Shown here: in pieces, positions 8,171 through 16,596 of the stretch
Position numbering within the stretch: position 1 is the stretch's first letter
Layout: the number at the start of each line of letters is the position of its first letter
Assembly: GCA_964503145.1 (NCBI GenBank)
Contig: CAZCYV010000001.1
Span: forward strand, 310,001 to 374,000
Direction of reading: 5' to 3'
DNA length: 64,000 bases
From: RBG-16-57-11 sp964503145
GTDB taxonomy: Bacteria; Chloroflexota; Anaerolineae; Anaerolineales; UBA4823
Position numbers and translations under genes: made by a program
Notes under the pieces: generated by a model
Told to the model about the DNA's origin: nothing
What the model saw: only the letters and a program-made list of their open reading frames with translations
Databases searched by the model: none

Positions 8171-9781
8171 ATGATGTCCGAATCTGCTCGCAAACCACGC
8201 CCCCCAAAAAAGAGAGCAACCGAAATGCCAGCAACTGAACAGCGGCAGGATCAACCTGCTGAACAAGGATCAATGACGGCTGGCGCAGAGGATTTCGACA
8301 AGACCGAAAAAGAAAATTCCGAAGAAACTCCGGATTGGCTGCTCGACCTGGAAAGCAGAGCAATTGACCAACCGATTGAAGTCCTCCCCCAGGAGCGTTA
8401 TGATGCTGAATATTATCCAAAGGGAGCGAGTACAAGGGAACCCGAAGAAGATCTGCCGGATTGGCTGAGAGAGGATCAGACCCACCAGCGACGACAAACC
8501 ACAGCCGAAGCCTCACAGGCACCTGAAGACGAACTCCCCGAGTGGTTGAAGAAAGGCATCGAAGAACTGTCCACCCCTGCGGATGAAGAAGAACCTTCGT
8601 TCGAGCGGGATTCGGCGCGCCAGGGCCAACCTGAAGCGGAAACTTTGGAGATGCGTCGCTCATCTCAAGCCGCCACCGAGGAAACGGGCAAAAAGCGCCT
8701 TCTGAGAGGGTTGTTCGGTTCAAAAAAAGACGAAAAATCCGAAGAAACTGTCTTTTCTGATGAGGAAATCAAGAGAAGATTACGACTCATCGCCTTAGAC
8801 GCCGAACTTGAGGAGGAAGACGCCGAACTTGAGGAAGGGGAAACCTCTCAGACGAGGGATACATTTGTTGAAGACAAATTTGAAAGTTCGCCCTCATTCA
8901 TCAAAGCTCCAGAAACAGCTCTGTCCTACCCGCCAGAGACCTCACAGTCTGGGCAAATTCAGGAAGAACAAACGCTTGGGACGGATTTCACAGAGATCAA
9001 CGAGTCAGCAGATGCACAAGAAGAGTTGCCGCAGTTCGTCTTCGACTTGACGGAGGAAGTGCTTCCAGAAGGAGAGCTATCGGAAATCTCTCCAAAGACT
9101 GAGCCAGAGGAGGCAGGCCCTGCAATCGACGGCTATACAGAGCTGCGCGAGCTTGCGCTTCAAGATTATGTCGAAATTCCCCAGCAACCCGAGGGTGGTT
9201 CTGTAAGCAATTTTTTCAACAAAACCATCCACCAAATCGCCAGCCTTTCTACCATCCAGAAAATATTCCTGGCATCGCTGCTGTTTGTAGATATGGGGCT
9301 GGTGGCGTTACTGGTGATCGTCCTGATCTTCAGCAGTTTCTTTTTCCGGAGCGGCCTGGTCGCTGTAGGAGTGCCTGAAGCCTCGACGGTTGCGGTGTCG
9401 CCAATCGATATGCCCTACCCCATTCGGGTGACCTTGCCGGGGGGCTGGTTCTTCGACCTGAAACCGGGAACTCTGCAAGACGGAGTCTGGTCAAATCAGG
9501 GGCCAGAATGGTTACAAGGCACAGAAATCACTCGCTGGATAGCCCTGCCCTGGAACAAACAGCTCGAAGCGGTGGTGGTCACTTTAACGCCAACAGACCA
9601 GATCGAGGTGTTAATGAGCAACCAGGACCGGCTAAACTACAGGGTCGAGACGGTCTTAGAGGTACCTGTGGATAAAGTAAGCGAACTTAATCTTAACACC
9701 CCCTCTTTGCTATTAATACTATCGAAAAAAGACTCCGAGGCGCGAGTGGTCGTTGTCGGTTCGCTGATACCAGACAGGTGA
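8171..9781 (+). CDS. Acidic single-pass membrane protein with PDWL motifs, function unknown
   Basis: 536 residues; I do not recognise a named family. The first ~340 residues are very acidic, probably disordered, and carry three short repeats: TPDWLLDLE (about 53), LPDWLRED (about 95) and LPEWLKKG (about 122). Such (D/E)LP(D/E)WL motifs recur in Anaerolineae proteins. A membrane helix spans about 365-392. The ~130-residue extracytoplasmic domain has a beta-rich look ('LPGGWFFDLKPG', 'GPEWLQGTEITRW'). The gene starts 12 bases after the transglycosylase-like lipoprotein and closes the set. The WL motifs could dock partner proteins; that is inference. Confidence 0.7.
   Translation: MMSESARKPRPPKKRATEMPATEQRQDQPAEQGSMTAGAEDFDKTEKENSEETPDWLLDLESRAIDQPIEVLPQERYDAEYYPKGASTREPEEDLPDWLREDQTHQRRQTTAEASQAPEDELPEWLKKGIEELSTPADEEEPSFERDSARQGQPEAETLEMRRSSQAATEETGKKRLLRGLFGSKKDEKSEETVFSDEEIKRRLRLIALDAELEEEDAELEEGETSQTRDTFVEDKFESSPSFIKAPETALSYPPETSQSGQIQEEQTLGTDFTEINESADAQEELPQFVFDLTEEVLPEGELSEISPKTEPEEAGPAIDGYTELRELALQDYVEIPQQPEGGSVSNFFNKTIHQIASLSTIQKIFLASLLFVDMGLVALLVIVLIFSSFFFRSGLVAVGVPEASTVAVSPIDMPYPIRVTLPGGWFFDLKPGTLQDGVWSNQGPEWLQGTEITRWIALPWNKQLEAVVVTLTPTDQIEVLMSNQDRLNYRVETVLEVPVDKVSELNLNTPSLLLILSKKDSEARVVVVGSLIPDR
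8798..8839 (+). repeat. Two 21-base tandem units in the PDWL gene
   Basis: GACGCCGAACTTGAGGA begins two adjacent 21-base units, the last four bases of which diverge. They encode repeated DAELEE(E/G), an in-frame slippage-type duplication in the acidic region. Confidence 0.7.
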
Positions 9782-9873
9782 GCAGATCAGGCAAAGAAGC
9801 TGCCGCGAAAGCTCCTCCTGGGGGAATGCGCATTCGCCCCATCTAATCTTGCTCAGGCAAAATTCATCGAGAG

Positions 9874-9910
9874 AAACGCCCGGTGTGTCTACCGGGCGTT
9901 TCGACCTTTT
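9874..9910 (+). terminator. Intrinsic terminator after the kinase module
   Basis: AAACGCCCGGT (9874-9884), a six-base loop and ACCGGGCGTTT (9891-9901) form a perfect 11-bp hairpin followed by a T-rich run. It lies between the converging PDWL gene and tRNA-Glu and may serve both strands. Confidence 0.85.
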
Positions 9911-9915
9911 ATGAG

Positions 9916-9988
9916 TGCCCCCACGGGGATTCGAACCCCGGTTTTGGCCTTGAGAGGGCCACGTCCTGGGCCCCTAGACGATGGGGGC
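9916..9988 (-). tRNA. tRNA-Glu (anticodon CTC)
   Basis: Read on the minus strand this 73-base gene folds as a cloverleaf. The acceptor stem is GCCCCCA/TGGGGGC with discriminator A. The D arm contains TCTAGGGGCCCAGGAC. The anticodon loop CTCTCAA, closed by TGGCC/GGCCA, has anticodon CTC. The T arm is CGGGGTTCGAATCCCCG. The D arm and overall sequence match bacterial tRNA-Glu. CCA is not encoded. Confidence 0.95.
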
Positions 9989-10005
9989 GTCTTCAAAGCG
10001 ACGGG

Positions 10006-10034
10006 ATTTTACCACGCTCCAGAATGTAAGTCAA
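10006..10034 (-). promoter_or_regulatory. Promoter of tRNA-Glu
   Basis: On the minus strand TTGACT (10034-10029) and TAAAAT (10011-10006) are separated by exactly 17 bases, and the tRNA 5' end lies 17 bases downstream of the -10. This fits a sigma-70-type stable-RNA promoter. Confidence 0.7.
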
Positions 10035-10047
10035 CGAATTTCGCGAA

Positions 10048-10077
10048 CTGGAGGCCGGAAGCAAAACCGGCCTCCAG
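10048..10077 (-). terminator. Hairpin after the acyl-CoA ligase gene
   Basis: CTGGAGGCCGG and CCGGCCTCCAG form a perfect 11-bp stem with an 8-base loop just past the minus-strand fadD-like stop codon. The T-tract is weak, so it may be an imperfect terminator or an mRNA 3' end stabiliser. Confidence 0.55.
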
Positions 10078-10103
10078 GTTGAATTTTCGATCGAGGCGAC
10101 AAT

Positions 10104-11789
10104 CTAGGCGGGATGCTGCTCCTTGTGCTGCCGCACCAGTTCACGGCGCAGGATCTTGCCCACCGTGGTCTTGGGTAGCTCGTTGCGGAATTCGACATGA
10201 GTAGGCACCTTGAATTTCGCCAGCTTGTCCTTACACCATTCTTTGATCTCCTCTTCGGTTGCCGTTTCCCCTGGCTTGAGCACCACCCACGCTTTGACCG
10301 TCTCGCCGCGATATGGGTCAGGGATGCCCGCCACACCGACTTCGAGCACCTTGGGGTTCATGGCGATCACCTCTTCCACCTCGCGCGGCCAGACTTGATA
10401 GCCGCCCGGCTTGATCAGCTCTTTCTTGCGATCGACGATGTAGAAAAAGCCCTCTTCGTCCATCCGAGCAATGTCGCCGGTATAAAGCCAGCCATCGCGC
10501 AGCGCGTTGGCGGTTTCGGTGGGCATATTGTGATAACCCTTCATTACATTCGGGGCCTTGATCACCAACTCGCCAATCTCTCCCACTGGCAGCACGGTCA
10601 CTTCGTCGTCCAGGCTGACGATGCGGCAATCTACATCAGGCAGAGGCAATCCAATCGAGCCTGGCGGGTTTTTGCCGAAGAGTGGATTGCAGTGAGTAGC
10701 AGTAGGCGCTTCAGACATGCCATAGCCCTCGACCAGCTTGCCGCCGGTAAGCGCCTCGAATTTTTCCTTCGTCTCGCGCATCAGCGGCGCCGAGCCAGAG
10801 ATACAGGCCTTGATCGAGCTGAGATCATACTTCTTCGCCTGAACATCCGGGTGATTGTTCAGGCCGTTGTACATCGCCGGAACCCCCGGATAGATGGTTG
10901 CCTTGTATTTCTGCAGGTTATCCAGCACATCCTTGAGATCGCGCGGGTTGGGGATCATCACCATGGACGAGGCCGCGCGCATCGCAAAGCACATGCCAGC
11001 GACCATGCCGTACACATGGAACAGCGGGATCGCCATCAGGACCACTTCTTGCCCATCGATGCAGTTGGGCATCCAACTGCGGATCATCAAGGTGTTGGCG
11101 ACCAGATTGCGATGCAAAGCCACTGCGCCCTTGGAGATACCCGTGGTGCCGCCGCTATACTGGAACAGGGCGACATCATCCGGCCCAATATCCAGCTTTG
11201 GCCGATCTTCCGGCTTAAAACGTTCGATCAGGTCTTTCATCCACAGATCGCCTGCCTGTAATTCGACGCGAAAACCACCCTTCTTTTCTTTGGTCAGGCC
11301 GAACAGGAAGGCCAACACCGGTGGCAGCGCCTCCTTGATGTTGGTGACAACTACCTTGCGGATGCCGGTTTTTGGCTGAACTTCCTTGATCGTCTTGTAG
11401 AAGTTGCTCATCACCAGCATCACCTCGACCCCCGCATCGTTTACCTGATGCTCGATCTCTCGCGGGCTGTAGAGCGGATTCGTGGCTACCACCACACCGC
11501 CAGCCTTCAAAATGCCGAAATAGGCCAGAACGAACTGCGGCGTATTGGGCATAAAAATCCCCACCCGGTCGCCTTTCTTCACCCCAAGGCTGGCCAGTCC
11601 TGCCGCCAGTCGGTCGGTGAGTTCGTTCATCTCCTTATATGTGATGCGCGCACCCTTGAAAATGGTGCACGCGGTGTCAGGATGCTTCTTTGCCGCGTCT
11701 TCCAAAAAATAGAACAACGGCACTGGCGGATAATCAATCGTATAGGGTACGCCTGGATCGTACTGCTTCAGCCACGGACGCTCGTCCAT
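10104..11789 (-). CDS. Long-chain acyl-CoA synthetase (AMP-forming)
   Basis: 561 residues of the ANL superfamily, activating fatty acids to acyl-CoA through an acyl-adenylate. The P-loop-like AMP motif reads YSGGTTGISKGAV; 'GYGMSEAPTATHCNP' and 'GWLYTGDIARMDEEGFFYIVDRKKELI' regions carry the later adenylation motifs, and the C-terminal 'LPKTTVGKILRREL' has the catalytic lysine. I moved the start to ATG 11789 because AAAGGAGGAGG directly precedes it; eight further residues upstream are possible. A TTGACA/TATACT promoter lies just upstream. FadD-like, but exact chain length is not predictable. Confidence 0.92.
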   Translation of the reverse strand: MDERPWLKQYDPGVPYTIDYPPVPLFYFLEDAAKKHPDTACTIFKGARITYKEMNELTDRLAAGLASLGVKKGDRVGIFMPNTPQFVLAYFGILKAGGVVVATNPLYSPREIEHQVNDAGVEVMLVMSNFYKTIKEVQPKTGIRKVVVTNIKEALPPVLAFLFGLTKEKKGGFRVELQAGDLWMKDLIERFKPEDRPKLDIGPDDVALFQYSGGTTGISKGAVALHRNLVANTLMIRSWMPNCIDGQEVVLMAIPLFHVYGMVAGMCFAMRAASSMVMIPNPRDLKDVLDNLQKYKATIYPGVPAMYNGLNNHPDVQAKKYDLSSIKACISGSAPLMRETKEKFEALTGGKLVEGYGMSEAPTATHCNPLFGKNPPGSIGLPLPDVDCRIVSLDDEVTVLPVGEIGELVIKAPNVMKGYHNMPTETANALRDGWLYTGDIARMDEEGFFYIVDRKKELIKPGGYQVWPREVEEVIAMNPKVLEVGVAGIPDPYRGETVKAWVVLKPGETATEEEIKEWCKDKLAKFKVPTHVEFRNELPKTTVGKILRRELVRQHKEQHPA

Positions 11790-11864
11790 TTCCTCCTCCT
11801 TTGAAAAATCCAAATATACGCTTATCCGAAAACTGCATCGAAGACGGGGGCTTTGCTCGGTATA

Positions 11865-11893
11865 AGTATAGATTTATTCACAGTAATTGTCAA
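11865..11893 (-). promoter_or_regulatory. Promoter of the acyl-CoA synthetase gene
   Basis: On the minus strand TTGACA (11893-11888) and TATACT (11870-11865) are 17 bases apart in an AT-rich stretch ~75 bases before the start codon. This is one of the best sigma-70 consensus matches in the window. Confidence 0.7.
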
Positions 11894-11931
11894 ATGTTTA
11901 AGACTAAAATTAATGGAGCATTCAGTCAAAG

Positions 11932-12894
11932 TCAGCGCTTCGATCCAACAGCAGGTTCCAACCAGGTGCGAATCACTGCTTCGACCTGATCCACCACGCC
12001 CGGCTGGACTTGAAACCAGTGGATGGCAGGATCATTGAGCTTGAACCAGTTTGCCTGGCGGCGGACCAGGACGCGAGTGGAGCGCCGGATTTGCGCCGCT
12101 GCTTCTTCCAGGCTGACCTGGCCTCGAAGATAGTCAATGATTTCGGCGTAGCCAATCGCCGAGAGCGTAGGCAGGTCTGGCGAATAGCCCTTCTCCAGCA
12201 AACTGCGTACCTCGTCCACCAACCCGGCCTCGATCATCTCGCTCACCCGTCGGTCGATGCGGGCGTACAACTCGGGCCGCGGGCGGATCAAACCAATTTG
12301 TAAGACCCGGTATGGAGAAGACTGATAGCCGCGTTGCTCTGAAAATCGCCTGCCGCTGGTCAGGATCACCTCCAGGGCGCGCACCGTTCGGCGCAGGTTG
12401 CGCGCATCGATCTTTTCGGCGGCTTGCGGATCGAGCAAAGCCAATCGCTTGTGCAGCTCGAACATCCCGATCTCTCTCGCCCAATCTTCAAGGGCGCGGC
12501 GCAAGCGCGGGTCAGGCGCCACCGACGGCGGTTGCCAGCCCTGAATGACCGCTCGGATATATTGCCCGGTTCCGCCAACCAGCAGCGGCAGGCGCCGCCG
12601 CGCGTGTATTTCCCCAATCGCCATTTGCGCCTGGCGTTTGAAAACCGCCAGGCTCCATATTTCATCAGGATCCGCCACATCGATCAGATGATGCGGAACG
12701 AATTGCCGCTCCGCCTGGGTCGGTTTGGCAGTGCCAATATCCATCCCACGATAGAACAGCCGCGAATCTGCTGAAACGATCTCGCCTCTCAGGCGCAGCG
12801 CTAACTGAATAGCTACTTCGGTTTTCCCCACCGCCGTGGGCCCAAGGATAACCACCAGCGGCGGAAGGTCCCTTGGCGATTGCTCGTCTGTCAT
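11932..12894 (-). CDS. miaA: tRNA dimethylallyltransferase MiaA
   Basis: About 320 residues, the usual MiaA length. It transfers a dimethylallyl group to N6 of A37 in tRNAs that read UNN codons. The P-loop GPTAVGKTE is near the N-terminus, followed by 'SADSRLFYRGMDIGTAKP' (substrate and tRNA contacts), 'HHLIDV' and 'LVGGTGQYIRAV'. I place the start at ATG 12894, ten bases after the yraN stop; the open frame extends 28 residues further into yraN with no family support. It is in the minus-strand cluster glycosyltransferase-yraN-miaA. Confidence 0.95.
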   Translation of the reverse strand: MTDEQSPRDLPPLVVILGPTAVGKTEVAIQLALRLRGEIVSADSRLFYRGMDIGTAKPTQAERQFVPHHLIDVADPDEIWSLAVFKRQAQMAIGEIHARRRLPLLVGGTGQYIRAVIQGWQPPSVAPDPRLRRALEDWAREIGMFELHKRLALLDPQAAEKIDARNLRRTVRALEVILTSGRRFSEQRGYQSSPYRVLQIGLIRPRPELYARIDRRVSEMIEAGLVDEVRSLLEKGYSPDLPTLSAIGYAEIIDYLRGQVSLEEAAAQIRRSTRVLVRRQANWFKLNDPAIHWFQVQPGVVDQVEAVIRTWLEPAVGSKR

Positions 12895-12904
12895 CGCCTG
12901 CAGG

Positions 12905-13288
12905 TCACTCACCAGTGATCGCATTTTCGAAATGGACGATTTCGGGCTGCTCTTCTGGGCTTGCCCGGCGGATGGCAATCACGTCGATGCGCCAGACGCC
13001 GCTTAATTCAGGATGTGTCTGTAAGTAAGCCTGCGCCGCCGCCAGCAGGTGAGCACGCTTGTTGGCTGTTATCGCCGTCTCTGGCAAGCCAAACGCGCCC
13101 GAACGCCGGGTCTTGACCTCGATAAACACCAGGCACGGCCCTTCGGCGCAGGCCTGACTGGCAACCAGGTCGATCTCGCCGTAGGGTGTGCGGATATTTT
13201 GACCCAGGAGGGTGTAGCCTTTCTTCTGCAGGTGTCTGGCGGCCAGTTGCTCCCCCCAATGGCCAACACGTTGTCTGGAGGTCTTCAT
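12905..13288 (-). CDS. yraN: YraN family protein (UPF0102, endonuclease-like)
   Basis: 127 residues, full family length. The small YraN/UPF0102 proteins have a restriction-endonuclease-like fold; here 'GEQLAARHLQKKGY', 'GEIDLVA' and 'FIEVKTRR' give the D...ExK type acidic/lysine set. The cellular role is not established. Its ATG overlaps the last bases of the glycosyltransferase gene by four bases and it is followed ten bases later by miaA, so the three are probably co-translated. Confidence 0.9.
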   Translation of the reverse strand: MKTSRQRVGHWGEQLAARHLQKKGYTLLGQNIRTPYGEIDLVASQACAEGPCLVFIEVKTRRSGAFGLPETAITANKRAHLLAAAQAYLQTHPELSGVWRIDVIAIRRASPEEQPEIVHFENAITGE

Positions 13289-14487
13289 CGGCGGAAAATC
13301 TCGAGCAAACGATCCAGATAGGCCCGCCAGCTTCGTCTGCGCCCGACAGATTGTTGAGCGAGCCTCTCATAACGCTCGAGCATCATCTGACAGGTGCGTT
13401 CGATGGCGTATTTCTGGGCCTCCACTCGCGCTTGTTGCCCCATGCGCTGGCGGCTGCTCGTATCAACCGCCATGCGAATCATCTTGGCAGTGAACATGGC
13501 GATGTCTTCTTGCGGTACCAGATAGCCCGTCTCGCCATCGATCACCGTATCGCCAACCCCTGGCGATTGAATGCCAACCACCGGCAAGCCCGCAGCCATC
13601 GCTTCGATCACTGTTAGCGGATGCACTTCGGTTACCGAAGCGGTTACAAAAGCATCTGCCATGGCCAGGTAGCGCGGTAACTGGTCATAGGGGATTGCTC
13701 CGAGGAAACGCACTGCGTGCCGGATACCGCTGCGCTGCGCCCGATCCTCCAGGTTCTCTTGCTCTGGCCCGGCGCCGATCAATACCAGGCGTAAGTTTTC
13801 ATACGCCTGAACCGCGCCGGCAAACGAACGCAGCAGGAAAGCCAGGTTTTTTTCCGGCCCTAATCGCCCCACGAAGATCAAAACGATGTCCTCTTGCCTG
13901 AGGCCCAACTCGGCGCGTTGGATAGGGTTGCCGGGATTCTGAAATGGCTCTAAATCTACCCCATTAGGGACGATGTCGATAGGGACATCCACGCCAAATT
14001 GCAGCAAGACATCGCGCATTCCTGGCGAGGGCGAGATCACCAGATCGCAAGCCCGGCAAAAAGCAGGCATATAAGACTGCAACGCAGCATGGCCGATGAC
14101 ATCCGGCACAATAGGTAGATACGCCTGAGCATAGAGATCATAACGGGTATGATTGGTGAAGATGATGGGGATGCCCCGAGGCCGACAATAGAGCAAAGCC
14201 AGTGTGCCGCTCAGAAAGGGATGATGCACATGAACCACATCCATTGTCTGGAGCAGCCGCCGGGCTGTACGCGTATAACGCAGGCTGAAATAATAGCCCG
14301 TATCTAACAGGGGTAATCCAGGCGAACGAATGACGTTAGGTTCATCGTCAAGGTAATCGCCAGCGCTGAACGTGAAAACATACACCTGGTGGCCCAGTTT
14401 TTCCAGATGAGCTTTGTTCAAGGCGATATAATTGGTAACGCCGCTGACGTGCGGCTTGTACACATCTGCCATCATTCCGATGCGCAT
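13285..14487 (-). CDS. Glycosyltransferase family 4 (diacylglycerol glucosyltransferase-like)
   Basis: About 400 residues. GT-B fold retaining glycosyltransferase: N-terminal 'MADVYKPHVSGVTNYI', then 'VVHVHHPF', and in the C-terminal half 'FVGRLGPEKNL' and the EX7E-like 'EVHPLTVIEAMAAGLP' that binds the sugar nucleotide. The overall pattern is like bacterial alpha-monoglucosyldiacylglycerol synthases, so a glycolipid role is plausible but the acceptor is not proven. Start placed at ATG 14487, where homology begins; the open frame runs 22 residues further. It is divergent from the membrane protein gene at 14552. Confidence 0.85.
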   Translation of the reverse strand: MRIGMMADVYKPHVSGVTNYIALNKAHLEKLGHQVYVFTFSAGDYLDDEPNVIRSPGLPLLDTGYYFSLRYTRTARRLLQTMDVVHVHHPFLSGTLALLYCRPRGIPIIFTNHTRYDLYAQAYLPIVPDVIGHAALQSYMPAFCRACDLVISPSPGMRDVLLQFGVDVPIDIVPNGVDLEPFQNPGNPIQRAELGLRQEDIVLIFVGRLGPEKNLAFLLRSFAGAVQAYENLRLVLIGAGPEQENLEDRAQRSGIRHAVRFLGAIPYDQLPRYLAMADAFVTASVTEVHPLTVIEAMAAGLPVVGIQSPGVGDTVIDGETGYLVPQEDIAMFTAKMIRMAVDTSSRQRMGQQARVEAQKYAIERTCQMMLERYERLAQQSVGRRRSWRAYLDRLLEIFRR

Positions 14488-14551
14488 GTATCTCTTTATA
14501 AGCGAAAGAAGAGAATTCGTCAAGCAGGTTGCCGAATGGTAAAATGCAGCC

Positions 14552-15373
14552 ATGCGCGAGGTCGAACGACATAGCCACCTACCGGGCGCCGATCGACTGA
14601 GCCTGGTGGCAGCGACGATCTTGCTGGCTTACGCAATTGGGCGTTCGATCCAGCTTCCTAGCGTGGACATTGCGACGCAGCTTCCAGGCCTGTACCTATC
14701 CATTGAGTTGAACGTCCAGACGGTCGTAGCGGTCATCGTCGCCGGTCTGACCGCTGCTGGGGCAGACTGGCTGCTGCGCGAGCACCCGGCGCTGCGTCGA
14801 GGGCAAACAGTCGAACACTGGCTTCTTCCTGCCATGACCGCCATCGCCATTGGACTGCCGCTGTTTCAGATACCGCTCAGCCCGTTGTGGTGGGCTGGCT
14901 TCATGCTGGGCGGCAGCTTGATCCTGCTGGTGTTGATTGCCGAATACATCGCGGTGGACGCCGAAGACATCCGCCAGGCGCCCGCTGCGGCCGTGCTGAT
15001 CGCCGTCTCCTTCGCCCTGTACCTGGTTTTTAGCTCTGGGCTTCGTTTTGCTGAACTGCGCCTGTTCTTGCTGCTGCCTGCACTGGCGCTGGCGGGCGGG
15101 CTGGTCAGTCTGCGCACGCTGCGGCTGCGCCTGCCAGACCGCTGGTGCTACCGGGAAGCCGGACTGGTCGCCCTGATCACCGTCCAACTGGCCGCCGCGC
15201 TGCGCTACTGGCCGTTGACGCCGGTGGCTTTTGCGCTGGCGCTGCTGGGACCAGCTTACGCGCTCACCAACCTGTTAGGCAACCTGGCGGATAACGAACC
15301 GCTGCAACAGGCGCTCGTCGAACCGGCGTTTGTGTTAGCATTTATCTGGGCTATTGCGCTGATACTTGGCTGA
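14552..15373 (+). CDS. Polytopic membrane protein of unknown function
   Basis: 273 residues with about seven hydrophobic segments and short charged loops. No catalytic or transport motif is recognised. It is followed ten bases later by the JAMM peptidase gene, so the two may be co-transcribed. A TAAAAT sequence lies close before the ATG, which could mean a very short leader. Compare with Chloroflexota-only families; no function is assigned. Confidence 0.7.
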   Translation: MREVERHSHLPGADRLSLVAATILLAYAIGRSIQLPSVDIATQLPGLYLSIELNVQTVVAVIVAGLTAAGADWLLREHPALRRGQTVEHWLLPAMTAIAIGLPLFQIPLSPLWWAGFMLGGSLILLVLIAEYIAVDAEDIRQAPAAAVLIAVSFALYLVFSSGLRFAELRLFLLLPALALAGGLVSLRTLRLRLPDRWCYREAGLVALITVQLAAALRYWPLTPVAFALALLGPAYALTNLLGNLADNEPLQQALVEPAFVLAFIWAIALILG

Positions 15374-15382
15374 ACAGAGAAT

Positions 15383-15853
15383 ATGCCTGAACCGCTTCAG
15401 CCGCGCTTCATACACATCAGCCATCAGGATTGGGAAATCATGCGTTCAGATGTTGCTCGCCGCGCGCCGGAAGAGGCCTGCGGCTTGCTGGCTGGGCGCC
15501 GGGCAGGCACAACCTGCCAGGTCACGATCGTCTTTCCAATGACCAACCTGTTGCACAGCGCCACACGCTACCGCCTCGACCCGGCCGAACAACTCGCCGT
15601 ATTCGATCAAATCGACTCCCTGGGGCTAGAATTGGTGGGCATCTACCATTCCCACCCTGCCGGCCCAGATCACGCATCGCCGACCGACATCGCCGAAGCT
15701 TATTACCCTGAGGCGGTTTATCTCATCTGGTTTGTGCGAGACGGGGAATGGGCTTGCAATGCCTTTACAATTGTGAAGCGAACTGTAAGCCCGGTCGATA
15801 TCCGGGTAATCCAGGATTTCGACCCATCAACTGCGAAACCTTTTGATTTTTGA
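15383..15853 (+). CDS. JAMM/Mov34 (M67 family) metallopeptidase
   Basis: 156 residues. The JAMM zinc motif is complete: Glu in 'EEACGLLAG' (about 31), H89-S-H91-P, seven residues, S99 and D102. Prokaryotic stand-alone JAMM proteins of this size cleave C-terminal extensions from ubiquitin-like sulfur carriers (CysO/ThiS/MoaD types). No such carrier or its E1 is next to it here, so the substrate is open. Ten bases separate it from the membrane protein gene upstream, and plsY follows in the same direction. Confidence 0.88.
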   Translation: MPEPLQPRFIHISHQDWEIMRSDVARRAPEEACGLLAGRRAGTTCQVTIVFPMTNLLHSATRYRLDPAEQLAVFDQIDSLGLELVGIYHSHPAGPDHASPTDIAEAYYPEAVYLIWFVRDGEWACNAFTIVKRTVSPVDIRVIQDFDPSTAKPFDF

Positions 15854-15902
15854 TGTGTTTTTGTAATCGCCAGAGGATATGTCATTCGGAGGAAACAGTC
15901 AC

Positions 15903-16565
15903 ATGCAAATCGTGATTGCTATCGTGATCTTGATCGGCTCTTACCTGGTAGGGGCAATTCCATTTGGCCTGATCTACGTGCGCCTGAAGACCGGTCGGGA
16001 TGTCCGTCAAGTGGAAAGCGGGCGAACCGGCGGGACCAACGCCATGCGCGCCGCAGGTTTTTGGGTCGGGTTCGCCACTGCCATTTCCGATCTACTCAAG
16101 GCCGCTTGCGCTGCCTGGTCTGCGCGCTGGTTGCTGCCAGAGGCGCCCTGGTTGCACGTGTTAGCGCCGGTATTCGCGATCATTGGGCACAACTATTCGA
16201 TCTTCCTGGCAGAGCGCAACGAAAAAGGCCGCTTACGATTGCGCGGCGGGGCGGGGGGCGCTCCGGCCGCCGGAGGCGCACTGGGGCTATGGGCGCCAAG
16301 TATCTTGTTCATCCTGCCCATAGGGTTGATCTTGCTTTTCGTCGTGGGTTATGCTTCGATAGCGACGATGAGCGTGGCCCTGGTGACAATCATCGTCTTT
16401 GCCTATCGGGCATCGATTGGCGTCTCGCCTTGGGAATATATTATGTACGGCGTGCTGGCAGAAGCCGCGCTCATCTGGGCACTGCGTCCCAATATCAAGC
16501 GCCTATTCACCGGGACCGAGCGCCGGGTGGGGCTTTTCGCTAAAAAGCAGACCCGGCCGGGATGA
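15903..16565 (+). CDS. plsY: Glycerol-3-phosphate acyltransferase PlsY-like
   Basis: 220 residues, polytopic. PlsY moves an acyl group from acyl-phosphate to glycerol-3-phosphate, the first step of phospholipid synthesis. 'YLVGAIPFGLIYVRL' and 'RTGGTNAMRAAG' match the first PlsY motif region (SGNxGxTN). The second motif is altered: after 'IGHNYSIFL' the usual GGKG loop is replaced by a longer segment ending RGGAGGAP, without the lysine. I chose ATG 15903 because GGAGGA lies nine bases before it; an ATG at 15879 is in frame. It is clearly in the PlsY family, but its activity should not be taken for granted. Confidence 0.8.
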   Translation: MQIVIAIVILIGSYLVGAIPFGLIYVRLKTGRDVRQVESGRTGGTNAMRAAGFWVGFATAISDLLKAACAAWSARWLLPEAPWLHVLAPVFAIIGHNYSIFLAERNEKGRLRLRGGAGGAPAAGGALGLWAPSILFILPIGLILLFVVGYASIATMSVALVTIIVFAYRASIGVSPWEYIMYGVLAEAALIWALRPNIKRLFTGTERRVGLFAKKQTRPG

Positions 16566-16596
16566 TGCGGCCGGGCTGACAGAGAGACATCCAGGG

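Noticed and set aside
8799..8839. Possible microsatellite or CRISPR-like repeat
   Set aside because: Only two 21-base units in frame within a coding region and no spacers; it is a simple duplication.
10197..11261. 354-codon plus-strand frame opposite the acyl-CoA synthetase
   Set aside because: Antisense shadow; high His/Arg content and no features.
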